From: G963720475 sp963720475
GTDB lineage: Bacteria; Actinomycetota; Thermoleophilia; Solirubrobacterales; Thermoleophilaceae
Length of the DNA: 64,000 nt
Assembly: GCA_963720475.1 (NCBI GenBank)
Contig: OY970394.1
Span: 62,001-126,000 of the forward strand
Direction: 5' to 3'
This document shows positions 51,625 to 58,945 of this stretch, piece after piece. Every line of letters begins with the position of its first letter. Within the stretch, counting starts at the first letter, position 1. The position numbers and the translations under genes are program-made. The notes beneath the pieces were generated by a model, which did no database searches, was not told where the DNA came from, and saw only the letters and a list, made by a program, of their open reading frames with translations.

Positions 51625-51985
51625 CTACTCCGACAGTCCCACGGCTTCGAGGGCTTCCGCCTGGCTCAGGTAGATCTTCCAGTGGACGATCAGCCCGTCC
51701 CTGAACCTAGGACTCTGGACGATTCCCGCAAAATGCGGCGTGGTCCTCGCTGGTCCCATCGCCTCAATGAGGAAGCCCGTGAGATAGCCCCCTTCTCTCC
51801 TGGGTGCCTAGCCGATGCGTCGCTATTGAAACGAGCTGCACGAACACGTCGAAATACCGCTCCTCAACAAGGACCCGACTTTCTCTGCCGCCGCGCACCA
51901 GAGGGTCGTTACGAGCACGCTGTTTTCGGCCTCGATCAAGTCTCCTGTTCGGGTCGTAGAGGTCTACGCCAGCCCGGAAGTGGCT
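51625..51985 (-). pseudogene. Decayed SnoaL gene
   Basis: The last 15 codons are clean (IYLSQAEALEAVGLSE, stop 51625-51627). Further upstream pieces such as LIEAENSVLVTTLW and RVLVEERYFDVF match SnoaL strands but lie in different frames. No start is left. It is the oldest-looking gene of the array. Confidence 0.65.
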
Positions 51986-51989
51986 AACC

Positions 51990-52553
51990 CTACGCCTCGC
52001 CCATGTGCAGCAGCGGATGGTCGAGCCCGTGCTCCTCGCACAACCGGGGCACGCTGTCGGGCTGGAACTCGAGGCCGTAGCGGGCTCCCAGCTCCCCAAG
52101 TTGAGCTGGGTCGAATTCCGATCCCTCCATGATGGCCCCTAGCTCGTCGAAGAAATGCTCGAAGCCACCCGGAGAGATGATCTCCAGGATCCGGCAGGGT
52201 TCGTCGCCGGCGTTCCAGAAGGTGTGCCACTGGTCACGCGGCTTGAACGCCAAGTCCCCCACCTCCGCGTAGACGACGTCGTCACCGAGCAGGGCGCCCA
52301 TTCGCCCCTCGATGACAAAGCTGTACTCGTCCTCACGGGAATGCTTGTGGATCGGGGCAGCCAAATGGCGAGGCGGCATCGGATGCTCGACGAGGGAGAA
52401 ACCCCCACCGGTCTCCTCGGTCCAGGCCATGAACCGAGCGCCGATCGATCCGAGGTCGACCGCCTTGCCGCCGTCGGGTCCAATGATTCGCGGCCCCTGT
52501 GAGGCATCGAATCGCTTCAGATCGGTTTGCTGCGAAGACGCTTCCGCTTGCAT
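51990..52553 (-). CDS. Cupin-domain protein
   Basis: 187 residues from ATG 52553 with GGAGAGAGAC. Motif 1 PIHKHSREDEYSFVIEGRMGALL (metal ligands His, His, Glu), motif 2 DLAFKPRDQWHTFWNAGDEP. C-terminal 60 residues are helical. Divergent from a TetR gene, so it is probably that protein's target. Homologous in outline to 31883-32296 but larger. Confidence 0.92.
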   Translation of the reverse strand: MQAEASSQQTDLKRFDASQGPRIIGPDGGKAVDLGSIGARFMAWTEETGGGFSLVEHPMPPRHLAAPIHKHSREDEYSFVIEGRMGALLGDDVVYAEVGDLAFKPRDQWHTFWNAGDEPCRILEIISPGGFEHFFDELGAIMEGSEFDPAQLGELGARYGLEFQPDSVPRLCEEHGLDHPLLHMGEA

Positions 52554-52638
52554 GTCTCTCTCCTTATTGGTTGAACACCTACGTGTAACGAACCTAACAC
52601 ACGCGCCCGAGGGGTGTGTCAATATTGAATGAACAAGT

Positions 52639-53271
52639 ATGACTAACGAACCTAACGAGGCCGGGACGAGGCGTTATCGGAAGAGCCGTCGCGCCGAACA
52701 GGAGCAGCGGACCCGCGAGCGGATCACCGAAGCGGCTGTGAACCTCCACGGCAGCGTCGGTCCGGCGCGGACCACCGTCAGCGGCGTCGCGCAGGAGGCC
52801 GGCGTTCAGCGGGCGACCGTCTATCGCCACTTTCCGGATGAGGAGTCGCTGTTTGCAGCCTGCACGGCGCACTACTGGGCCGCCAACCCGATGCCGGACC
52901 CGGCGGCATGGTCGGCGATCTCGGATTCCGGTGCCCGGCTGAGACATGGGCTGGGCGAGATGTACGCGTTCTTCCGCAGCACCGAAGGGATGCTCGAGAA
53001 GACGAGCCGCGACGCGCCGCTGGTCGAGGCGATGGCGAGGCCCGTAGCGGCGTTTCGCGGCTACCTGGACGCGGTCGCCGCGACGATAGTCGCTGGCCGG
53101 CCCGAGCGCGGTGAAGCGAGACGGCGCGTGCAGGCGGCGGTCGGGCATGCCGTCTCCTTTCCAACCTGGCAATCGCTCGTCCGCCAGCAGGGCCTCGACG
53201 ACGCCGGAGCCGTCGCGCTGATGACCGCGCTCGTCGAATCCGCGGGCTCCGCCCGACCGTCTAAGAGCTAG
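52639..53271 (+). CDS. TetR-family regulator
   Basis: 210 residues from ATG 52639. Helix-turn-helix at TTVSGVAQEAGVQRATVYRHFPDEESLF. Control of the divergent cupin gene is likely; the intergenic stretch has two copies of TAACGAACCTAAC (52586 and 52645, the second inside this gene), a possible operator pair. Its stop lies next to a SnoaL fragment on the other strand. Confidence 0.92.
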   Translation: MTNEPNEAGTRRYRKSRRAEQEQRTRERITEAAVNLHGSVGPARTTVSGVAQEAGVQRATVYRHFPDEESLFAACTAHYWAANPMPDPAAWSAISDSGARLRHGLGEMYAFFRSTEGMLEKTSRDAPLVEAMARPVAAFRGYLDAVAATIVAGRPERGEARRRVQAAVGHAVSFPTWQSLVRQQGLDDAGAVALMTALVESAGSARPSKS

Positions 53272-53345
53272 GGCCGGAACATCCGGCGCGGTAGGCGGCC
53301 ATCGACCAACGTCCGCCGCACGATCTCCACGTTCTCCTGCGACAT
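53268..53345 (-). pseudogene. SnoaL 5' fragment fused to the recombinase remnant
   Basis: ATG 53345 opens MSQENVEIVRRTLVDGRLPR and stops after 25 codons at the TetR stop. In place of the usual leader GGGCG-CGCAGTATC, the sequence upstream is the recombinase coding region (GCCGCCGCGCTGACGGGC). The breakpoint is just ahead of the start codon. Confidence 0.7.
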
Positions 53346-53913
53346 CGCCGCCGCGCTGACGGGCTTGCGCCAAGGCGAACTCATCGCGCTGCGTTGGCGT
53401 GACGTGCTGTGGGGCGAGGGCAGACTGAGAGTCACAGCGAGCGTGTCGCGAGGAATTGACGGTGAGACGAAGTCGGAGACCTCGCGGCGCCGCGTGCCGT
53501 TGCCTACCCGCGTGGGTCGCGAACTTGAACTGCACCACCAAGTCACGCGCTACGCGGCAGACGACGACCGCATCTTCTGTCATCCGTACACGGGAAATCC
53601 GTACGACCCGACCAAGATGCGCTCGCGCTACTACGACGCGATGCGCGCGGCAGGCCTCGGCGATCTGATTGGGCGCAAGGGAGGCGGCATCACGTTTCAC
53701 TCGCTTCGCCACACCTACGGCACGCAGACGGCGTCAGCGGGCGTCCCGCTTGTCGCGATTCAGGAGTGGATGGGTCACGCCGACATCTCGACGACGATGA
53801 TCTACGCCGAGTGGTCGAAGAACACTGAGGCCGAACGTGCGTGGGTCGATAAGGCCTTCGCTGCGGAGATCGACGGCGCCCTCGCTGCGACTCGCGAACG
53901 ACATGCTGGCTAA
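53346..53913 (+). pseudogene. Tyrosine recombinase (integrase), 5' truncated
   Basis: About 188 residues: only the catalytic domain remains. Catalytic set: Arg in LTGLRQGELIALRW, H-x-x-R in HSLRHTYGTQTA, His in WMGHADISTT and Tyr in MIYAEW. The N-terminal DNA-binding and core-binding domains are missing; the 5' end joins a SnoaL start. The stop is about 12 bases from an array tRNA relic (GAGGCCCGATATGTCCC, 53925), the usual layout int-att of tRNA-integrating elements. TTG 53365 could start a shortened product, but function is unlikely. Confidence 0.85.
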
Positions 53914-53924
53914 CTAACGAGGCC

Positions 53925-54155
53925 CGATATGTCCCGCGGAGCGACCCTCGGATACTGCAGCGTTACCGGTTAGCGGCGTAGCTCCTATGCGTCGCGCTTG
54001 CGGCTTTCGCGTTCGGTGCCTGTCGAAGTCCACGCCGAATCGAGCGAGGCGCTCTAATCCTCGACGTGTTGATGCTGACCTTCTTGAAACCGCTCGCGTG
54101 GTCCGAGTCGCCCCCTGGTTCTCCTGCGATGTCGCCTACCCCGACACCCGCACGG
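53925..54155 (-). repeat. tRNA/att relic beside the recombinase, and SnoaL joint relic
   Basis: Two array pieces lie in this 248-base gap. At 53925-53955, GGCCCGATATGTCCCGCGGAGCGACCCTC is a degenerate spacer relic right after the recombinase stop. At 54117-54155, GGTTCTCCTGCGATGTCGCC TACCCCGACACCC is a mutated junction of one SnoaL start and another's end. Nothing else recognisable lies between them. Confidence 0.55.
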
Positions 54156-54162
54156 CCCCTGG

Positions 54163-56205
54163 GTGGAGCTTGCGATTGGCCATCTCATCGTTAGGATCGG
54201 CTGCATCTCTCGAGCTGGACGAACAGCCTTCGCGGCCGCGACGCTTTGCGCGGCGTTCGCGCTCGCGGCGCCGGGTGTCACTCGGGGGCAGGGCGTCGTC
54301 GACCCCGGCCCGCAGGTGCGGGTCGACTCGGCGGCCAAGCTGATCGAGGTCCTCGAGCGCCAGCCGCCCTTCCGGGGCCGGATCATCATCGCGCGCGGCG
54401 CCCAGATCGACATGGGCGATCGGCGCTACCTGACGATTCCATCGGGGATCCAGATCGTCGGCGAGCGCGGCGACCTCGGCAGCCGGCCGGTGATTTTCAC
54501 ACGCGCGCGCGTCGGCGGTCCGATGTTTGTGATCAGGGGCAACGATGTTCGCCTCCAGGGTGTCCACATTCGTGGTCCGCTGGACACCGGCAACTTCAGC
54601 CGCAACGACGACCGCATCACCGGGATCGTCATTGAGGAGGACGGTCACAACCAGACCGGCCGCCGGATCACGATCACCGACACCGAGCTCAGCCACTTCA
54701 ATGCCACCGCCGTGCAGGTCGCCGGCATCGAGCAGGTGGACGATCCGAAGGACTATCCGAGCGATCCGGGGGACAGGACGACGATCCCTGAAAGCGACGT
54801 CGTCTACGCCCAGGGCCGCAGGGCGCTGACGTTCGCGGACGCTGGGCTCGTCCGCATCGAGCGCAGCTACATCCACGACAACAAGCTCAAGGGCGGTGGC
54901 TATGGCATCTCGGTGGATGGGGATGCCTACGCCACGATCATCGGCAACGTGTTCGAGAACAACGTCCACTCGGTCGCCGCCAGCGGTCAGGCCCACAGCG
55001 GCTACCTCGCGCAGTTCAACTACGTGCTCGAACGCTCGGAGAAGACCGGCGACCGCTGCTGCTACCCGCACCACTTCGACGTTCACGGCCGGATGGGGGT
55101 GAAGGAGAAGAAGTACGTGGGCGGACCGGCCGGGACACGATTCGAGATCTTGTTCAACACCTTCCGCGGCGAGCAGGAGGCCGGCGGCTTCCTCGGCATA
55201 GGCCAGGACGCGCGCGAAGCCTTCGCCCTGCGGGGCCGGCCGGCGGACGGTGCCAAGTTCATGGGCAACGTCGTCGTCCACGACGACTTCGACGAAACGA
55301 TCGCGCTCGCGGGCGGCGAAGACGACCGCCTCGACGGGGACAGGCCCAGCACCTTCAACCTCACCACCGGGGGCACCCGCTACGACAAGGACTATTCGAA
55401 GGAGATTGCGAGCGCCGACTTCGACGGCGACGGCCGGACGGATGTCTTCGTCGCCAACGGCACGGGCTGGTTCTCCTCGCGAGCCGGCGTTCGTCCCTGG
55501 CAGTTCGTCCACGGCTCGACCAAACGCATCGAGGAGCTCGGCCTCGCCGACATCGACAACGACCGCCGCGCTGAGGTCCTGTTCCGCAACACCAACGGCA
55601 CGCTGTCGTCGTTCGACCCCGACACCGCGGGCTTCCGTACGGTCTCGACGCGGGTGCCGGTGGGAATGAAGGACATCCGCTTCGGCGACTTCGACGGTGA
55701 CGGTCTGACCGACATGTTCTACACCTTCCGTGACCAGTGGCGGGTGTGGCGGGGCGCGACGCGTAGGTGGACCGAGACGAATACCTCGAGCAAGCCGATC
55801 AATGAGCTGCTAGTCGGAGAGTTCGACGACGTCCGCGGCACCGACGTCGCCGGCGTAAACCGGAGCGGCTGGTCGGTCTCAAGTGGCTCGACCGCACCCT
55901 GGGCGCCGCTCAACAAGGCCACGGACTCGTTCAAGAGCGCAGTCGCGGGCGACTTCGACGGCAACGGCAGGAGCGACATCGTTTTCAAGGACGGCAAGGA
56001 CTGGAAGCTGAGCAACGACGGTCGCGCGGCCCCGCGGCGGGTGCGAAAGGACGGGACCTACTCACCACGGAAGCTGATCGTCGGACACTTCAACGGCGGG
56101 CTGCGCGATTCGTTCCTCGGCTTCGGTAACGGCAACCGGCTCAACAGCTTCCCGCTTGTGATGTCAAACCCGCAGGGGACGCACTCGCTTCAGAACATGC
56201 GTTGA
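54163..56205 (+). CDS. Secreted beta-helix protein with FG-GAP C-terminal repeats
   Basis: About 680 residues from GTG 54163. A signal segment RTAFAAATLCAAFALAAPGVTRG, a pectate-lyase-like region (FVIRGNDVRLQGVHIRG, HHFDVHGRMGV..., EILFNTFRG) as in PelC, and then four or five FG-GAP-like blades with SADFDGDGRTDVFVANG, FGDFDGDGLTDMFYTF and AGDFDGNGRSDIVFKDG. Catalytic arginine of pectate lyase is not evident. Likely an extracellular polysaccharide lyase or adhesin; plus-strand, unlike the array genes. Confidence 0.85.
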   Translation: MELAIGHLIVRIGCISRAGRTAFAAATLCAAFALAAPGVTRGQGVVDPGPQVRVDSAAKLIEVLERQPPFRGRIIIARGAQIDMGDRRYLTIPSGIQIVGERGDLGSRPVIFTRARVGGPMFVIRGNDVRLQGVHIRGPLDTGNFSRNDDRITGIVIEEDGHNQTGRRITITDTELSHFNATAVQVAGIEQVDDPKDYPSDPGDRTTIPESDVVYAQGRRALTFADAGLVRIERSYIHDNKLKGGGYGISVDGDAYATIIGNVFENNVHSVAASGQAHSGYLAQFNYVLERSEKTGDRCCYPHHFDVHGRMGVKEKKYVGGPAGTRFEILFNTFRGEQEAGGFLGIGQDAREAFALRGRPADGAKFMGNVVVHDDFDETIALAGGEDDRLDGDRPSTFNLTTGGTRYDKDYSKEIASADFDGDGRTDVFVANGTGWFSSRAGVRPWQFVHGSTKRIEELGLADIDNDRRAEVLFRNTNGTLSSFDPDTAGFRTVSTRVPVGMKDIRFGDFDGDGLTDMFYTFRDQWRVWRGATRRWTETNTSSKPINELLVGEFDDVRGTDVAGVNRSGWSVSSGSTAPWAPLNKATDSFKSAVAGDFDGNGRSDIVFKDGKDWKLSNDGRAAPRRVRKDGTYSPRKLIVGHFNGGLRDSFLGFGNGNRLNSFPLVMSNPQGTHSLQNMR

Positions 56206-56261
56206 GCGGGCCGCCCGCGGACCCCACGATTGACCGTGTCGACCTTGCGCGGCAACGGCAG

Positions 56262-56345
56262 ACCGCCACGAACACAAAACCCCCGGATTTCCGGGGGCTT
56301 CGCTGAATAGCGGGGCCCGATACGTCTCTCGCGACCACCCTCTCA
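56262..56345 (-). repeat. Type A spacer, 56.3 kb
   Basis: Hairpin at 56280-56297 followed by TGAATAGCGGGGCCCGATACGTCTCTCGCGACCACCCTCTCAG. No SnoaL end adjoins; the downstream side is the 3' flank of the beta-helix gene. It may also serve as a terminator for the minus-strand gene at 56472. Confidence 0.6.
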
Positions 56346-56471
56346 GAATCTGCTGGGTGGTCGCCCCTGCGGGTTGACCCAGTCGAGCGCGGCCTAGCGG
56401 GACTTCGGCTTCGGCACGGTCACCCGCACCGTGTCCTTGGAGCTCCGGCCGTCGGCGCCGATGGCCCGGGC

Positions 56472-56891
56472 CTAGTCGTCCGATAGCCCCACGGCTGCGA
56501 GGGCCTTCTTCCGGTCGAGGTAGGTCACGACGTGCACGACCTTCCCGTCGCGCAGCATGCAGATCTGGGCGAGTTCAAGCTCGGCCGCCGCTCCGCTGGT
56601 CGCGCCTCTACCACGCTGGCGCGACATGACAATCACCTGATCCCCGTTGTCGATCAGCTGCTCGACAACGACCTCCCACTCCTCGAACGGGAACGCCTGG
56701 AACCAGTCATCTTCGAAGAAGGATCTGACGTCGTCCTGGCCGCGATAGACGCCGAGCCCGGCGATGCCGGACGGGGAGAGGTCGTAGACGATCTCCGGCG
56801 ACCAGAAGCCCCCCTTGATGACGCCCACGGGTCCCTCGCGGTTGAAGACCTCGAAGCCACGACGGATGATCTCCACGTTCTCCTGCGACAT
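56472..56891 (-). CDS. SnoaL/NTF2-like array protein
   Basis: 139 residues from ATG 56891: MSQENVEIIRRGFEVFNREGPVG to LDRKKALAAVGLSDD. Middle: QLIDNGDQVIVMSRQRGRGATSG. The leader GCGATACTGCGCGCACG is joined to the type A palindrome at 56913. Confidence 0.92.
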   Translation of the reverse strand: MSQENVEIIRRGFEVFNREGPVGVIKGGFWSPEIVYDLSPSGIAGLGVYRGQDDVRSFFEDDWFQAFPFEEWEVVVEQLIDNGDQVIVMSRQRGRGATSGAAAELELAQICMLRDGKVVHVVTYLDRKKALAAVGLSDD

Positions 56892-56912
56892 CGTGCGCGC
56901 AGTATCGCCACC

Positions 56913-57110
56913 TGCAGCGTCCGCTGCACGGAATAACTGCTGAATGACTGCTGGCCGGACGCGGCGCAAGCCCGCCAGAAACACAAAACCCCCGGAATAC
57001 CGGGGGCTTTGCGAATAGCGGGGGCCCGATACGTCTCTCGCGACCACCCTCTGAGGATCCGCTCGGTCACACCGGTGCCGCCGTGATTTGTGTCGGCCTG
57101 GGCCGCCTTG
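56913..57110 (-). repeat. Type A spacer with 3' element, 57.0 kb
   Basis: TGCAGCGTCCGCTGCA palindrome, hairpin at 56989-57006 (loop AATA), GCGAATAGCGGGGGCCCGATACG, and the full ~70-bp element up to the SnoaL stop at 57111. This is the most complete type A spacer after the one at the intact tRNA. Confidence 0.7.
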
Positions 57111-57500
57111 CTACTCCGACAGCCCCACGGCTGCGAGGGCATCGGCGCGGTCGGAGTGCACCTTGAAGCGGACGAGCCGTCCATCCCGAATCGTGATCTC
57201 ATGGGCAGGCCGCGCTTCAACCGGCGTACCGCTACCCCGTCCACTGCTCACAAAGCGGACAAAGACAAGGACGCGCTCGTCGTCCACGTCGAAGAATCGC
57301 TCTGGCTCGAAGTGGATCTCAGCCCACGGGCCGTCCTCGCGGAACCGGCGCATCTGGTCGAGGCCGCGAAGGATCGGCACATCGGGATAGACGGCGGAGA
57401 AGTCGAACTCGGCGTCGGGAGCTATTCGGTCGTCGAGGGCCGCGAACCCGCTGGGGTGCGCGTAGGCACGCCGCACTATCTCCACGTTCTCCTGCGCCAT
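57111..57500 (-). CDS. SnoaL/NTF2-like array protein
   Basis: 129 residues: MAQENVEIVRRAYAHPSGFAAL to SDRADALAAVGLSE; DVDDERVLVFVRFVSSGRGSG in the middle. Immediately downstream of 57503 (2-base gap) in the same unit. Confidence 0.92.
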   Translation of the reverse strand: MAQENVEIVRRAYAHPSGFAALDDRIAPDAEFDFSAVYPDVPILRGLDQMRRFREDGPWAEIHFEPERFFDVDDERVLVFVRFVSSGRGSGTPVEARPAHEITIRDGRLVRFKVHSDRADALAAVGLSE

Positions 57501-57502
57501 CG

Positions 57503-57904
57503 CTACTCGGACAGCCCCACCGCTTCGAGAGCGTCGGCCTCGTCCAGAATCGAGTCGACTCGGATGATCTTGCCGCCTCTGAAGGTCATCAGCTGGAAGT
57601 AGGTGGTGTCAACCGGCACGCCGCTGCCTTTTCCGACCCCCCTCTGGTTGACCCGGATCAGAACCGTGTCGCCGACCGCCCTGAACGACTCTCCGGTGAT
57701 CGTCAACGTGTCCCATGCAGCCAGAAATCTCCTCATGTAGGTCGCGAACCCTTCGGGACCAGCGAAGGCCTCACCGCCGTCGGGAAACGAAGCGTCGATG
57801 ACGAGCGTCGCGTTTTGGTCGAGAAGGGAGACGGTGGCCGTGAAATCACCTCGACCCCAGGCCTCGTAGACCTGGCGCGCGTTCTTAACGTTCTCCTGCG
57901 ACAT
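57503..57904 (-). CDS. SnoaL/NTF2-like array protein
   Basis: 133 residues from ATG 57904: MSQENVKNARQVYEAWGRGDF, with FRAVGDTVLIRVNQRGVGKGSG and ends DEADALEAVGLSE. Leader GATACTGCGCGGGCG. Resembles the gene at 43425 (PEGF/G..MRR block), so these may be recent duplicates. Confidence 0.92.
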   Translation of the reverse strand: MSQENVKNARQVYEAWGRGDFTATVSLLDQNATLVIDASFPDGGEAFAGPEGFATYMRRFLAAWDTLTITGESFRAVGDTVLIRVNQRGVGKGSGVPVDTTYFQLMTFRGGKIIRVDSILDEADALEAVGLSE

Positions 57905-57994
57905 CGCCCGCGCAGTATCGCGGCAACCGGCGGCGGCGACTCGTGGAGCTATGGCCGTAGTCGGCAACAAGCGCCGCTAAAGCCCAAGCTTCGC

Positions 57995-58399
57995 CTACTC
58001 CGACAGCCCCACGGCCGCGCGAGCTTCCTCAGGTGTCGCATAAGCCGCGGCGCGCCGAATCTTGCCGTTCTCGAGCGAGTACACAAGCCCGTAGTGCATG
58101 TCGACCCACGACTCGCTGTCGTGCAGGCGGCCCACTTGACGGACTACTGCCACCACGCGGTTGGCTCCAGCGTCAACTATCTCCTCGACGTCGATCCGCC
58201 ATTCGTCGTATGGCTCAACCCAATGCTGCAACCAAGCTATGAATGCATCGAGGCCGTGAGCCACGCCCGGATCCGGCATGCCGTCGAAGGTGGTCGTGTC
58301 CCAGACGAAGTCAGAGGCTGTCACGGACATCATCCGATACAGGCCAGGAAGGTCGTCCGCGAGCAGACGCCGCACGATCTCCACGTTCTCCCGTGCCAT
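57995..58399 (-). CDS. SnoaL/NTF2-like array protein
   Basis: 134 residues: MARENVEIVRRLLADDLPGLYR..., EIVDAGANRVVAVVRQVGRLHDS, and ends PEEARAAVGLSE. It is second in a tandem pair, starting three bases after the stop of 58403. Confidence 0.92.
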   Translation of the reverse strand: MARENVEIVRRLLADDLPGLYRMMSVTASDFVWDTTTFDGMPDPGVAHGLDAFIAWLQHWVEPYDEWRIDVEEIVDAGANRVVAVVRQVGRLHDSESWVDMHYGLVYSLENGKIRRAAAYATPEEARAAVGLSE

Positions 58400-58402
58400 C
58401 GC

Positions 58403-58798
58403 CTACTCCGACAGCCCCACGGCTTCGAGGGCCTCGGAGTGATCCCAGAGGAAGTCGAGATTCAGGATCTTGCCGTTTCGAATCGTGTACATGGTCGTGA
58501 ACTCCATTGGTTGATCAGGTCCGCGCCCTTCGCCATGCCAGATGCCGCGTACGACAACTCGGTCGCCAACGTCCACAAAGTCGCTGATCACTTCCAGCTT
58601 GTCGGAGTCGAAGGCGTCGCGCATCTGGTGGAAAAAGTTCACAACGGCCTCGCGACCTACGAACGGCCCCGGCTCGGGCCACTCTCTGGGCACACGCGCA
58701 ACGACTTCGAGATCGAGCAGCTCGCCATAGGCCTTCAGGTCTCCGGCGTTCCACGTCTCAAAGGCTGCTCGCGCTATGCCGATGTTCTCCTGCGACAT
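58403..58798 (-). CDS. SnoaL/NTF2-like array protein
   Basis: 131 residues from ATG 58798: MSQENIGIARAAFETWNAGDLKAY; DFVDVGDRVVVRGIWHGEGRG; ends HSEALEAVGLSE. Leader GATACTGCGCGGGCG with a type B flank at 58837. Confidence 0.92.
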   Translation of the reverse strand: MSQENIGIARAAFETWNAGDLKAYGELLDLEVVARVPREWPEPGPFVGREAVVNFFHQMRDAFDSDKLEVISDFVDVGDRVVVRGIWHGEGRGPDQPMEFTTMYTIRNGKILNLDFLWDHSEALEAVGLSE

Positions 58799-58836
58799 CG
58801 CCCGCGCAGTATCGCCGCTCGGCATTGATCCCGCAC

Positions 58837-58910
58837 GGGGACTGGGTCTCCTTAAGATCGAATCGGCGGCCCGATACGTCTCTCGCGGAGACGCAGTCAG
58901 GATTCGGTCG
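58837..58910 (-). repeat. Type B spacer, 58.8 kb
   Basis: GGGGACTGGGTCTCC, TTAAGATCGAATCGGCGGCCCGATACGTCTCTCGCGGAGACG. It separates the SnoaL pair from the RTX gene. Without the 3' element. Confidence 0.6.
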
Positions 58911-58945
58911 GCAGTGACTGTCGATCCGAGGTCAAGCTCTCGGAG

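Noticed and set aside
53346..53913. Functional integrase from TTG 53365
   Set aside because: The catalytic residues are present, but the N-terminal DNA-binding half is missing and the 5' end is a recombination joint, so a working enzyme is unlikely.
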